A stretch of 32,844 nucleotides of DNA from Candidatus Yonathbacteria bacterium (GTDB lineage Bacteria > Patescibacteriota > Minisyncoccia > Phycocordibacterales > UBA1550), in contig JACRKU010000015.1 of the NCBI GenBank assembly GCA_016215205.1, positions 1 through 32,844 on the forward strand, read 5' to 3'. A model generated the notes under the pieces. The model ran no database searches and was not told where the DNA came from. It saw only the letters and a program-made list of their open reading frames with translations. Below, piece after piece: positions 15,692 to 24,776 of the stretch; position 1 is the first letter of the stretch; the number at the start of each line of letters is the position of its first letter. The position numbers and the translations under genes were made by a program.

Positions 15692-16962
15692 TTGGTTGTA
15701 ATTATACCATGCAGTGCCGCGTTTTCGCCCGCAACCTTGCCTGTCGTCCAGCAGATTTGCAGGCTGAAACCTCCGGAGGGGCGGTCAAAGTCGAGAATAT
15801 CGCCTGCGAGATAAAGATTTTCTATTTTTTGCGAACGCATTGTTTTGAAATCAATTTCTTCTAAAGCGACGCCACCCGACGAGACGATTGCTTTTTCCGG
15901 CGTGAGAAGCCCAATGGGTGTAAGCATTAAACTTTTAATGAGTTTTACTGTCGCCAGACGGGCAGTACGGGGAAGCTTGTTCACAAAAATTTCCGGGTCG
16001 CCGCCGGAAAGTTCTATGATGACCTTCGCGAGTCGGGGCGACACAAAACCCGCAAGCGCGTTGCCCCACTTTTTATTTTGCGCACTGGAAAGGTGCGCGC
16101 GGAGTTTTTCATCGAGGAGAGTTTGGTCCAGGTTTGGAAATAAATCCAGTTCAAGCGCTACAGAACTTTCTTTCATTGCTTCGCCGATAGTTTGACTCAT
16201 ATTAAGAATGAGTGGGCCCGAAAGTCCAAAATGTGTAAAAAGAATCTTTCCGATGCGTGCCTCCCCGCGCACGCGAGCGTCAATGAGCGTAATCTTCACA
16301 TTAGGGAGAGATAACCCCTGTAATTTGTGAGACCAATTCTCTTTTGTTTTTATAGGCACAAGCGCAACGCTTGGAGTGCTGATAGTGTGTCCAAGTTTTT
16401 TGAGCCATTTGAAGCCGTCGCCCGACGAGCCTGTTTCAGGACGCGCAGTGCCGCCGGTAGTGAACACAAATGTTTTTGCCGAGATGGTTGAGCTTTCGGT
16501 TTCCACATTCAAAATTTTGTTCTTTGATGATTTGATTTTGACTACAGGGGAGACGGCAAGGACCTTTACTCCGGAGCTTTTAAGCTCATTCACCAAAACA
16601 TTCCATACACTTTGAGCAGAGTTGCTTTGCGGGAATACACGATATTCCGCTTCGGTTTTTGTGGGCATTCCGCGCGATTCAAAAAAATCCATCGTATCGC
16701 GGGCGCTCCATTTTGAAAAAGGCGAGAGTAGAAACTTGCCTTTCTTCCCATATTTTTGCGCAAGCGCGCGATTGTCAAAAGTGGCATTTGTCACATTGCA
16801 TCTGCCGCCGCCCGTAATGAGGAGCTTTTTCCCGAGCGTTTTGTTTTTTTCGATAAGAATAACTTGCGCTCCCTCTTTTGAGGCAGTGATCGCCGCCATC
16901 ATCCCCGCAGGTCCGCCGCCGATAACAGCGACATCGAAAACGAGCTCTTTTTTCTTGTCCAT
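15688..16962 (-). CDS. NAD(P)/FAD-dependent oxidoreductase, BaiN/HI0933 (YhiN) family
   Basis: VAVIGGGPAGMMAAITASKEGAQVILIEKNKTLGKKLLITGGGRCNVTNA; C-terminal LYLAGDILDFDRPSGGFSLQICWTTGKVAGENA. Confidence 0.9.
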   Translation of the reverse strand: MDKKKELVFDVAVIGGGPAGMMAAITASKEGAQVILIEKNKTLGKKLLITGGGRCNVTNATFDNRALAQKYGKKGKFLLSPFSKWSARDTMDFFESRGMPTKTEAEYRVFPQSNSAQSVWNVLVNELKSSGVKVLAVSPVVKIKSSKNKILNVETESSTISAKTFVFTTGGTARPETGSSGDGFKWLKKLGHTISTPSVALVPIKTKENWSHKLQGLSLPNVKITLIDARVRGEARIGKILFTHFGLSGPLILNMSQTIGEAMKESSVALELDLFPNLDQTLLDEKLRAHLSSAQNKKWGNALAGFVSPRLAKVIIELSGGDPEIFVNKLPRTARLATVKLIKSLMLTPIGLLTPEKAIVSSGGVALEEIDFKTMRSQKIENLYLAGDILDFDRPSGGFSLQICWTTGKVAGENAALHGIITTK

Positions 16963-16964
16963 CT

Positions 16965-16992
16965 TTGCATTTTACACTATTTCTCGTATACT
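16965..16992 (+). promoter_or_regulatory. Candidate promoter for the SET-domain gene (TTGCAT-16 bp-TATACT)
   Basis: -35-like at 16965-16970 and -10-like at 16987-16992, about 15 bp upstream of ATG 17007, suggesting a very short leader. Confidence 0.4.
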
Positions 16993-17006
16993 ACCCATTG
17001 CGAATT

Positions 17007-17426
17007 ATGCCAATTCCAAAACTCGGTAATGTAAAATATAAAATAAAAAAATCGAGCGCGGGGCTAGGGCTCTTTGCCGTGCTCGCCATTCCTCGCGGTA
17101 CTTGGATTATCGAATATGTCGGCAAAGTATTGCGCGGCAAAGAAGTGACGGAGCATCCTGCCAATAAATATCTGTTTGAAACAAGCAGGACGCGCATGAT
17201 AGACGGAAGTCAGCGTTTAAATACCGCGCGGTATATCAACCACTCATGCAAGCCGAATTGCGAGGTGGAGATTTTTGGCGGACGCGTATTCATCAAAACG
17301 ATTAAGCGTATTGAGGCGGGCGACGAACTCACCTACGACTACGGCGAGGAATATACCGGCGAATATATAAAACCGTACGGTTGCCGCTGTGCGCCGTGCA
17401 AGAGCCCGCCCCGTGCGTCATTGTGA
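17007..17426 (+). CDS. SET domain-containing protein (putative protein lysine methyltransferase)
   Basis: SSAGLGLFAVLAIPRGTWIIEYVGKVL...ARYINHSCKPNCEV...AGDELTYDYGEEY with Cys-rich C-terminus GCRCAPCK. Confidence 0.9.
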   Translation: MPIPKLGNVKYKIKKSSAGLGLFAVLAIPRGTWIIEYVGKVLRGKEVTEHPANKYLFETSRTRMIDGSQRLNTARYINHSCKPNCEVEIFGGRVFIKTIKRIEAGDELTYDYGEEYTGEYIKPYGCRCAPCKSPPRASL

Positions 17427-17433
17427 CTTTGAA

Positions 17434-18675
17434 TTACGAAGTCTTTAAGTTTGTTTTTGTTGATACAAATATCGCCCACGCAATAGCGCACAAAAGCCCG
17501 GCAACGATAAGCGGCGATGAAGGTGATAACGCCGCGGCAACAAAACCGGAAAGTACGGGCGGAATCATTGAGGCGATTGCGTTCATACTGCTTGCGATAC
17601 CCATAATCTCGCCTTGAGCTTCTTTTGGTGCGCTCCTGCTCAATAGTCCGGAAATGTTTGACATAGTGAAACCGTTTGATATGGAAAAGAATGGCGTGAT
17701 GAGAAAAAGTTCCCATGGCGCGCCCGTGAGAGTTTGAAGCACGGCGAATATCGCGGTGCCGAGTATGCTCTTTCCAAGGATAGTCCGTTCGTTCCATCGA
17801 CTCGTTGCCCTGCGGATAAGAAATCCTTGTGTGATGGCAATCCACACCCCGACATACGCAAAATACAATCCGATTGACTTGCCGGTAAAACCAAAATGGT
17901 CAAATAGAAAGATTCCGGCAAAGGTGGTGTAAAAAGTAAATCCGGCATTGTAAAAAAATGATGTCAAAAAAAGCGGTCGCAGTGTCGGCATATTGTATGC
18001 GCGCACGATATTTTTTATCCCACGCATCCATTCAATCGGCCGTTTGGTGCGCGTGAAGTGAGTTTCTTTGAAAAAGCGCGCGACAAAAACAAGATTGATT
18101 ATTGCGAGTATTGAGGCAAACCAAAATGGCGTTGATGCGCCGAAATATGGTGATAATGTATGGTCGGAAAGAATGCCGCCGAGAAATGGTCCAACGATAA
18201 AACCAAGTCCGAACGCCGCGCCGATGAGTCCGAAATTTTTCGCGCGTTCGGCGGGCGGAGTAATGTCGGCGATGGTCGCTTGCGCAACAGGGATGATGGC
18301 AGTCATAAACCCATGGGCAAGTCGCGTCGCAAAAAGAAGCACAGTGCTTTTTATTGCGATACTCGTTCCCATCAATATCTGCGCGACGAGCGTTCCAGCG
18401 AGGGATATAAAAATTATTTTTTTGCGCCCGTGCTGGTCGGATAGTTCGCCGAGTATCGGCGCCGCGAAAAACTGTCCCAAGAAAAAAAGCCCCGTAAGGA
18501 GTCCGGTTAGGATATATCCTGTTTGCACGCTTACGCCGCCTCCGAGCATGAAAAATTGCGATGACGGATCGGCAAAAAGGGAAGGAAGTACCGGGATAAT
18601 AACTCCAAATCCAAGAAGGTCAAAGAATATGGTGATGAAAATTATAAAAAGCGGAGATTTTAGTTTTGCGCGCAT
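17434..18675 (-). CDS. MFS transporter, TetA-like
   Basis: About 12 TM segments; GELSDQHGRKKIIFISLAGT motif; TetA/multidrug-type layout. Confidence 0.9.
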   Translation of the reverse strand: MRAKLKSPLFIIFITIFFDLLGFGVIIPVLPSLFADPSSQFFMLGGGVSVQTGYILTGLLTGLFFLGQFFAAPILGELSDQHGRKKIIFISLAGTLVAQILMGTSIAIKSTVLLFATRLAHGFMTAIIPVAQATIADITPPAERAKNFGLIGAAFGLGFIVGPFLGGILSDHTLSPYFGASTPFWFASILAIINLVFVARFFKETHFTRTKRPIEWMRGIKNIVRAYNMPTLRPLFLTSFFYNAGFTFYTTFAGIFLFDHFGFTGKSIGLYFAYVGVWIAITQGFLIRRATSRWNERTILGKSILGTAIFAVLQTLTGAPWELFLITPFFSISNGFTMSNISGLLSRSAPKEAQGEIMGIASSMNAIASMIPPVLSGFVAAALSPSSPLIVAGLLCAIAWAIFVSTKTNLKTS

Positions 18676-18711
18676 AAGTGTTTTTTAGTATACAGTTTTT
18701 CCGCGCTATCT

Positions 18712-18763
18712 CCTAACTAAAACACCCAGCTCGTCTATAGACGAGCTGGGTGTTTTAGTTAGG
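18712..18763. terminator. Perfect 52-bp palindrome, probable (bidirectional) intrinsic terminator
   Basis: CCTAACTAAAACACCCAGCTCGTCTA followed by its exact reverse complement; directly downstream of the 18768-20450 minus-strand gene; TTTTAGTT after the GC-rich stem. Confidence 0.75.
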
Positions 18764-18767
18764 TTGT

Positions 18768-20450
18768 CTATTCTTTTGCTTTTTTGATTTCTTCTTTGAT
18801 ATATCCGCCCATTTTTTTCACATTTTCTCCAAGTTGTTGCGTGATGAATTCTTCATCCGCAGATGTCGGCGTGTCTTGCGCCCTTTTTAATTTTTCTATA
18901 TCGGTTTCTATTATTTTGAACACTTTTGCGGTATCGCTCTCTGCGACATCAATGCGGAGCGCCGTGCGTTTGCGTCGTCTTTCGTAGAACCAAAAACCCG
19001 TAACAAGCGCGCCTAGGAGGACAACAATGAGAGTGATTATCACATTTGTGTATTTCCCGGTAACCTTTATCTTTGCGGAATTGACAACAAATGAAAGCGC
19101 GCCGCGGGTGTCTCGATTTTGAATGCTTGCCACATAGCTTCCATTGCGGAGAGGATTGTCAAAAGTAAATTCCCAGTTGCCATGCGCGTCCACAGGCGCG
19201 ATTTTGCTCTCTATAAGCGCATCACCCTGTTTAAGAGAGAGAAGTATTTCGGTTGATGGCAATGCCGTACCTTTTGTGGTGATGTTTGTCGCTTCATCCG
19301 AAAATAGTTTTTCCGTCACAAAAGTGAATGTGGGGGCGGCAAGAGGAAGTATCTCGTGGTCGATATTATTTTCAATGCTGTTGCCGGCGGTGTCGGTCGC
19401 GCTGACGGTAATCTTATGTTTTCCCGGTCCTGTTGCGGCGAGCTTCCATGTTCCTTTGAAATTTTTGGCGGGAATTGTTACCCAGTTTTCATTATCCATT
19501 CTAATGCGGTACTCACGGACGCCCGACAGCGCATCTCCTGTATTGAAGGTAAAGATTGGCGTCGGGTTGTCATTTATTTCGCTTTCGCTCGGGGTGATTT
19601 CAAATGGAAGCGGAGCTTTGGTATCTACCGCAAGGCGGTAGTGGGCAGTGACGCCCCAGCCGATATTATTCTTGAATCGCACATGGAGATACCATGTACC
19701 GTCAGAAAGCGCTTGAAACATTTTGCTGTCAAAGAGCCCCTCGCTTTCCTCCGGAGCGTAGTTTGGTTGTTTGTTTAATGCAGTTGCAACACCTGAAACA
19801 TCGCGCGGAAGAACCCAATTTACCGCAAAAATGTTTGAAAGATTATACCAGAGGGTCTGGTCAGGATAAAAGGGAATCGTGAGAATCGGTTTTTCTGGCA
19901 GACCGCTCGCCGGCGCCGCTTCGCGCGTGATTTGTTTTGGAGCGGGGACAGCCGGCGTTGGCGTCTTTGCTTCAGGCGATATGGTGAAAACAGCGTTATT
20001 TGTTTTTGATAAAATGTTTGTTCCACTGCCGTCTGAAGCGGTAACGGCGGCGTCATTGATGGTGACTGGCGCAGAGCCGCTACCTTTGCTTATAAAAACG
20101 ATACGGAGAACCTGAAGCGATGCGCCCGATATGCCATAGGATGTAATTCCGCCGGTAAACGAAATTACTCCGTCTTCATTTGAGAAAGTCGGTTCATCAA
20201 GCCAAAAATTAAGCGTTGAATCGGTTTTGTCTACGGATTTTACAGCAAGCGTGTCCTTTGGGAAACGAATAGTTGCTTGGGCGGCATTTATTCCCGCGCC
20301 CTCGCTGTCAACCTTGAGGTCTACGGATATTTCTTTTCCCACGCCGTACTCGTTTGTCGCGGGAACAAAAAAGAGCGAAGCCGCTTCCGCGGTGTTTGCA
20401 AAAAGCGCTGACAACCCCAATACGATGAATAATTTAGCAATGCGTGTCAT
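18768..20450 (-). CDS. Membrane-anchored surface protein with N-terminal cohesin-like domain
   Basis: Signal peptide MTRIAKLFIVLGLSALFANTAEA; ASLFFVPATNEYGVGKEISVDLKVDSEGAGINAAQATIRFPKDTLAVKSVDK... resembles cohesin; Ig-like middle; C-terminal TM (VIITLIVVLLGALVTGFWFYERRRKR) and cytoplasmic tail. ATG at 20450. Confidence 0.75.
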   Translation of the reverse strand: MTRIAKLFIVLGLSALFANTAEAASLFFVPATNEYGVGKEISVDLKVDSEGAGINAAQATIRFPKDTLAVKSVDKTDSTLNFWLDEPTFSNEDGVISFTGGITSYGISGASLQVLRIVFISKGSGSAPVTINDAAVTASDGSGTNILSKTNNAVFTISPEAKTPTPAVPAPKQITREAAPASGLPEKPILTIPFYPDQTLWYNLSNIFAVNWVLPRDVSGVATALNKQPNYAPEESEGLFDSKMFQALSDGTWYLHVRFKNNIGWGVTAHYRLAVDTKAPLPFEITPSESEINDNPTPIFTFNTGDALSGVREYRIRMDNENWVTIPAKNFKGTWKLAATGPGKHKITVSATDTAGNSIENNIDHEILPLAAPTFTFVTEKLFSDEATNITTKGTALPSTEILLSLKQGDALIESKIAPVDAHGNWEFTFDNPLRNGSYVASIQNRDTRGALSFVVNSAKIKVTGKYTNVIITLIVVLLGALVTGFWFYERRRKRTALRIDVAESDTAKVFKIIETDIEKLKRAQDTPTSADEEFITQQLGENVKKMGGYIKEEIKKAKE

Positions 20451-20451
20451 G

Positions 20452-23400
20452 TTATTTCTTTTTAATTGTTTTAATGAATATACTAAAATCTCCAATATCA
20501 ACTTTTCCGTCGCCATTCAAATCGATGCTGGCTCTTTCCGCGGACTTTTTTCCGCTCCAGCGCGCGAGAAAGATGCTCCAGTCTTTGATATCAATCTTTC
20601 CGTCGCCGTTCAGGTCGGCTTTTACAACCGCAAGTTTTGATACGATAAATGTCCTTGTTGTTGAAAAGTCGCTTTCCTTTCCGCCGTCAAGATTTATTTG
20701 TTTTGCTCTTACTTTGTGTTGTCCAAAATCGAGCGCTCCCGTGGGCAAGTTGAACGAATATGCGCCTCCTCTGCCCGCAAGCGCTTCTTTAGACAGTATA
20801 TCATCTAAATAGATGCGAATGGTATGGGCGGGCGATGCATAACCAAAAACATTTAGGTTGCTCCCGCGAGAAACTTGCCCGTAGAGCATATCCACAGTGG
20901 GCGGAACGACGATATCTTTGAACACAGCATCCGTTTTATTGGCATCAACAAGAAAGAATTTTGTTTGCGAGGTTCTTCCGTCAGGGTCTTTTACGAGAAG
21001 ACCGAAACTGTGTATACCTTTTGGAAGGTCCGTGAATCTTATGTTAAAAGACCCGTCCGCTCTTGATATGTCTTGCTGGTTTGCAGTTGTCTCCGTGTCG
21101 AGTTCTTTTTGGACAATTGATATTTTTCCTCCGGGAAAAGCTTTCCCTGAAAAGGTGATGCTTGCGAGTATCGGTCCGGCTGTTACCGGTGTTTCCATTC
21201 CGGGGAGCGCTACGAATGTCGCTTCAATGGTGTGATTTGCTTGCACATTGGTAAATGTATACGAAGTCGATGTTGTGGCGGCAAAACTATCAATGAGGAG
21301 GCTCCCGATTTCGAAACCTGCGTTTGGTGTTATTGTGTACGTTTGCGAGTTTCCTTGAGTGACTACTGTTGACCCGCTTGGTTCCACTGTCCCGTTTGCT
21401 CCGGTGTACGCAATGATAGTGAATGAGCCCGGAGGAGGGGGAATATAGACGAATGTAGCGCTGATGGTGTGGTTCCCCTGCACATCCGAAAATGTGTAAG
21501 TGGTAGAAGTGGCAACTGGTCCGCCGTCAATGAGAAGCGTCTCGATATTATATCCCGAGCTCGGCGTTATTGCGTATGCTTGCGAGGCCCCTTGCGCGAC
21601 AGTCGTTGTTCCTGATGGCGTGACGGTGCCGCCAGTGCCAGAAGATGCGGTAATGGTGTAAGTGATTGCCGCGCAGATTGTTCCGCTCCATGTTGTCCCG
21701 CTCGTACAACTTCCCGTCGCGGTGACTTGCGCGAGTACGGTGCTTGAGTCTCTTGCTTGGACAGTGTTTGGTCCGTTTGTGATTGCGTAGGAGACATTTG
21801 TGCCAGATGCTGAAGTCGAGTATGTATTTATTGTAGTTGTATTGTAAAGATTGGGTGTGCTTGCATTACTAATGCTCCAAGTGAAAGGTATGAGGCAAGT
21901 GCTTGCTCCCGACAATATGGTGCAGGTTGAAGTGGAGGTAGTGAGAGTGGCGGAGGGAGCGCTTCCTACTGTCACGGTTACCGATTGCGTGCTTGAGTTT
22001 CCGCCTGCTCCGGTACAGTACAGAGTGTACGTTGTGGAAGTGGTTAAATTACCGGTACTCTCGCTCCCCGATGTTGCTTTCGCGCCGGCAAATGTTCCGC
22101 CTGTCGCGGTACAGCCCGTGGCATTTGTTGAGTTCCACGAGAGAGTGGTGGCAGTGTTGTAGGCAACATTTGTTGATGAAGCTGAAAGGGTAGCGGTGGG
22201 GACGGAAAGTGTCGTAAATGTTCCGTCAGATGAGTACCCCGTGCCGGTGGAATTCGTCGCATAGCCGCGGTAGTAATAAGGAGTTCCCGTGGTCAATCCT
22301 GTCACCGGCTGAGTGAAAATACCGCCTGTTGTACCTGATGATACACAGCTTGTTGGTGTTGCGGTGAGTCCGTAACAAATACCCCGCGCTGAAAGCACGG
22401 CGGAAACACCGAGAGAGGTTACATTTGCGCCCAGTGTTGCGGTCGAAGTGGAGATGGAAGTTGCGGTTGGAGAGGTGACGGTTGGGACGGCATTTCCCGC
22501 AGTCGGCATACCCGTCACCTGCTGTGTGGATGCATACGCGGTGTAGTTGCCATTCGTATCTTTTGCAAAAAATCTGTAGTAGTACGTTGTGTCGTTAGTA
22601 AGCCCCGTATCAACAAACGATGTTCCACTACTAATGTACCGCACTTGACATGCAGTGCCTCCACAACTGGAACCTACGATAGGAGTCGAACCCTCTGCGG
22701 GCGTACCACCTGTTCCGATGGTTGCCGTATCTCGCAAAACAACGACGTTGGAAAAATCCGTGCTCGTGGAGTTTGTCCAGCTTACGGTCAACTGAGTATC
22801 TCCGACCGTAGTACCTGCTCCGGTGGTTGGCGCGGGGGAGAGGTTATCAATAGTAATCGTTGCGCTTCCTGTGTCAGCGAGAACCTGAGAAGCATTCGTG
22901 CTGGTAAAGGCAGTCACTGTTCCCGTTGTCGCATAGCTTTCTCCCGTATTAGGTGACGGTTGGAGCGCATGTGTTTTTGGCGTGATGCGCACTTTGTAAG
23001 TTGTCGCGCTTGTGGTCACGGGAGCCGTGCAACCGGTAAAAGAAATGATATTGCTCGTCGGATTTATTACTGCTGAACATTTTGCGACGTTACTGTTGTC
23101 GGTCAGGTCGACTTGGGCGATGTTATTCCATGCGCCTGCCGGATTTAAGGTAACGGTTACCGCAGTCACAGTGTCGTTTCCTATGTTAGTTGCTAGAGTA
23201 AAGTAATCAAGGTCAATGATTCCAGACTCTGGCGCAACAGTTACACTAGGTGGGGCGGCACCATCGGCAAGCGTCGTAACAAGAGGCACTTGCTTAAATG
23301 CCGCGACGACCATTCCCCAATCATCCGGGCCGACCGTGTAGGTATGTGTCGTTGCTCCGGCAGTCGCCTGCAATTCGTACATCCTTAAGGAAGTGTATGC

Positions 23401-24000
23401 TCCGTGGTCGATACCCCACACTCCACCGTATTGGGTTTTGTTTCCGGTTACCCCGGTGAGACTGCCGTTGCCGTGCCCGACGATGCTTGTCACAAAATTG
23501 CCGCTTGTCGTCGTGGTCACCGATACTGAAGGATTCGCCGTTGTTCCCGTCGCGCCATTTACTACATCAAGCGCAGACGTGTATCCGCTTTGTGCTTTTG
23601 CGGTTGCGGTAAAAGCGTGAATCGTTCCTGTGTTAGTGTTTGGTATGGACACCGTATAAGCGGACCCTGTTGGCGGGTTCAGGAGATACCACATCTCGGT
23701 ATTTGTCTCGGTGGCGATTCTTGTGCCATCAGCTTGTGTCATCGCAACACCATTGTAGGTCGGCGCCCCGCCGGTTCTTGCGGTCGAACCGACGACAACA
23801 AGATTGAGAACGAGGACGGTCGTTCCCGCGCCACTGGTGTAGGCGAATGTCGCCGGATTTGCCGTTAGACTGCTGTTCTGTTGGCTTGTGTCCAATGTGT
23901 GCGCGGCAAGTACATTAAGGATTTGGAAAAATAAAAAGCCTCCCAATATAAAAATGATGGCAAAAAATTTTGTGAGAGGCTTCTTGAAAAATGACGGCAT
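20452..24000 (-). CDS. Large secreted multidomain surface protein with C-terminal type I dockerin
   Basis: 1182 aa, N-terminal hydrophobic signal; Fn3-like segments; two tandem GTV.PSG...TYT[IF]..VQ.NHTI.ATF repeats; C-terminus ADLNGDGKIDIKDWSIFLARW...IDLNGDGKVDIGDFSIFIKTIKKK. Confidence 0.85.
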   Translation of the reverse strand: MPSFFKKPLTKFFAIIFILGGFLFFQILNVLAAHTLDTSQQNSSLTANPATFAYTSGAGTTVLVLNLVVVGSTARTGGAPTYNGVAMTQADGTRIATETNTEMWYLLNPPTGSAYTVSIPNTNTGTIHAFTATAKAQSGYTSALDVVNGATGTTANPSVSVTTTTSGNFVTSIVGHGNGSLTGVTGNKTQYGGVWGIDHGAYTSLRMYELQATAGATTHTYTVGPDDWGMVVAAFKQVPLVTTLADGAAPPSVTVAPESGIIDLDYFTLATNIGNDTVTAVTVTLNPAGAWNNIAQVDLTDNSNVAKCSAVINPTSNIISFTGCTAPVTTSATTYKVRITPKTHALQPSPNTGESYATTGTVTAFTSTNASQVLADTGSATITIDNLSPAPTTGAGTTVGDTQLTVSWTNSTSTDFSNVVVLRDTATIGTGGTPAEGSTPIVGSSCGGTACQVRYISSGTSFVDTGLTNDTTYYYRFFAKDTNGNYTAYASTQQVTGMPTAGNAVPTVTSPTATSISTSTATLGANVTSLGVSAVLSARGICYGLTATPTSCVSSGTTGGIFTQPVTGLTTGTPYYYRGYATNSTGTGYSSDGTFTTLSVPTATLSASSTNVAYNTATTLSWNSTNATGCTATGGTFAGAKATSGSESTGNLTTSTTYTLYCTGAGGNSSTQSVTVTVGSAPSATLTTSTSTCTILSGASTCLIPFTWSISNASTPNLYNTTTINTYSTSASGTNVSYAITNGPNTVQARDSSTVLAQVTATGSCTSGTTWSGTICAAITYTITASSGTGGTVTPSGTTTVAQGASQAYAITPSSGYNIETLLIDGGPVATSTTYTFSDVQGNHTISATFVYIPPPPGSFTIIAYTGANGTVEPSGSTVVTQGNSQTYTITPNAGFEIGSLLIDSFAATTSTSYTFTNVQANHTIEATFVALPGMETPVTAGPILASITFSGKAFPGGKISIVQKELDTETTANQQDISRADGSFNIRFTDLPKGIHSFGLLVKDPDGRTSQTKFFLVDANKTDAVFKDIVVPPTVDMLYGQVSRGSNLNVFGYASPAHTIRIYLDDILSKEALAGRGGAYSFNLPTGALDFGQHKVRAKQINLDGGKESDFSTTRTFIVSKLAVVKADLNGDGKIDIKDWSIFLARWSGKKSAERASIDLNGDGKVDIGDFSIFIKTIKKK

Positions 24001-24073
24001 ATTTGTCTGTTTATTATACCTTGTATTGGCTATCAGTTACAAACAACAAAACCAAAAAAGTCATTTGGAGGTT

Positions 24074-24098
24074 CACTTGGAGGCCTTGCCTCCAAGTG
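24074..24098. repeat. REP-like palindrome upstream of RAYT (CACTTGGAGGC-CTT-GCCTCCAAGTG)
   Basis: Perfect 11-bp arms, 3-nt loop; 14 bp upstream of ATG 24113. Confidence 0.9.
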
Positions 24099-24112
24099 AT
24101 ACAATTGATTGT

Positions 24113-24775
24113 ATGTCAAAAAGAAAAATTGCGTTTGTAGAAGGGGAGTACTATCACATTTATAATAGAGGGGTTGATAAGCGGAATATTTTTTCAAATG
24201 AAGATGACGTAGATCGATTTCTCCGAAGTATGATTGAATTCAATGCTCTTGAGCCGATAGGGAGCATCTTTGAAAATTCTTTTAACGGGCAACTTGGAGG
24301 CAAGGCCTCCAAGTTGAGAGAGGAGGGGAAGTTGGTAGAGTTTGTTACGTATTGTTTGAACGCTAATCATTACCATTTTCTTCTGATGCAGACTGCAGAT
24401 CGAGGTATAGAAAAATTTATGCATCGTTTGTCTACTGGGTATACTGGATATTTTAATGAGAAGGAGAAAAGAAGCGGATCTCTTTTTCAGGGAAAGTTTA
24501 AGGCCGTACATGTAGACTCAAATGAATATCTTCTTCATATAAGCGCTTATGTGAATTTAAATGATAGAGTCCACCAACTTGGAGGCCTTGCCTCCAAGTT
24601 GGTGGAGAGTCGCTCGAGCTGGGGAGAGTATACAGAAAAAAGCAAAACGGCAGAGGGTATTTGCGATAAGGGCATTATCCTAGGGCAATTTCGAAATAAC
24701 GCTGAATATAAAAAGTTTGCCTTGTCGTCACTTGATGATATTTTGACGAGGCGCGAGGATCCAGAAGAAATATAA
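24113..24775 (+). CDS. REP-associated tyrosine transposase-like protein (RAYT, Y1/TnpA_REP family)
   Basis: EGEYYHIYNRGVDKRNIFSNEDDVDRFL...VTYCLNANHYHFLLMQ...FMHRLSTGYTGYFNEKEKRSGSLFQGKFKAV...LLHISAYVNLN; HxH-type motif in NHYHFLL. Confidence 0.9.
   Translation: MSKRKIAFVEGEYYHIYNRGVDKRNIFSNEDDVDRFLRSMIEFNALEPIGSIFENSFNGQLGGKASKLREEGKLVEFVTYCLNANHYHFLLMQTADRGIEKFMHRLSTGYTGYFNEKEKRSGSLFQGKFKAVHVDSNEYLLHISAYVNLNDRVHQLGGLASKLVESRSSWGEYTEKSKTAEGICDKGIILGQFRNNAEYKKFALSSLDDILTRREDPEEI
24290..24316. repeat. REP palindrome inside RAYT CDS, copy A (CAACTTGGAGGC-AAG-GCCTCCAAGTTG)
   Basis: 27 bp = 9 codons, encodes QLGGKASKL in frame. Confidence 0.9.
24570..24606. repeat. REP palindrome inside RAYT CDS, copy B (TCCACCAACTTGGAGGC-CTT-GCCTCCAAGTTGGTGGA)
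   Basis: 17-bp perfect arms; opposite loop orientation to copy A; core encodes QLGGLASKL. Confidence 0.9.
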
Positions 24776-24776
24776 T

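Noticed and set aside
17427-17433. Shared terminator between convergent SET and MFS genes
   Set aside because: Only 7 bp separate the stop codons and no hairpin with T-tract was visible there.
23888-24112. Upstream extension of the RAYT ORF to 23888
   Set aside because: Runs antisense over the start of the dockerin protein and through a REP palindrome; homology-like sequence begins at MSKRKIAFVEGEYYHIYNRG (24113).
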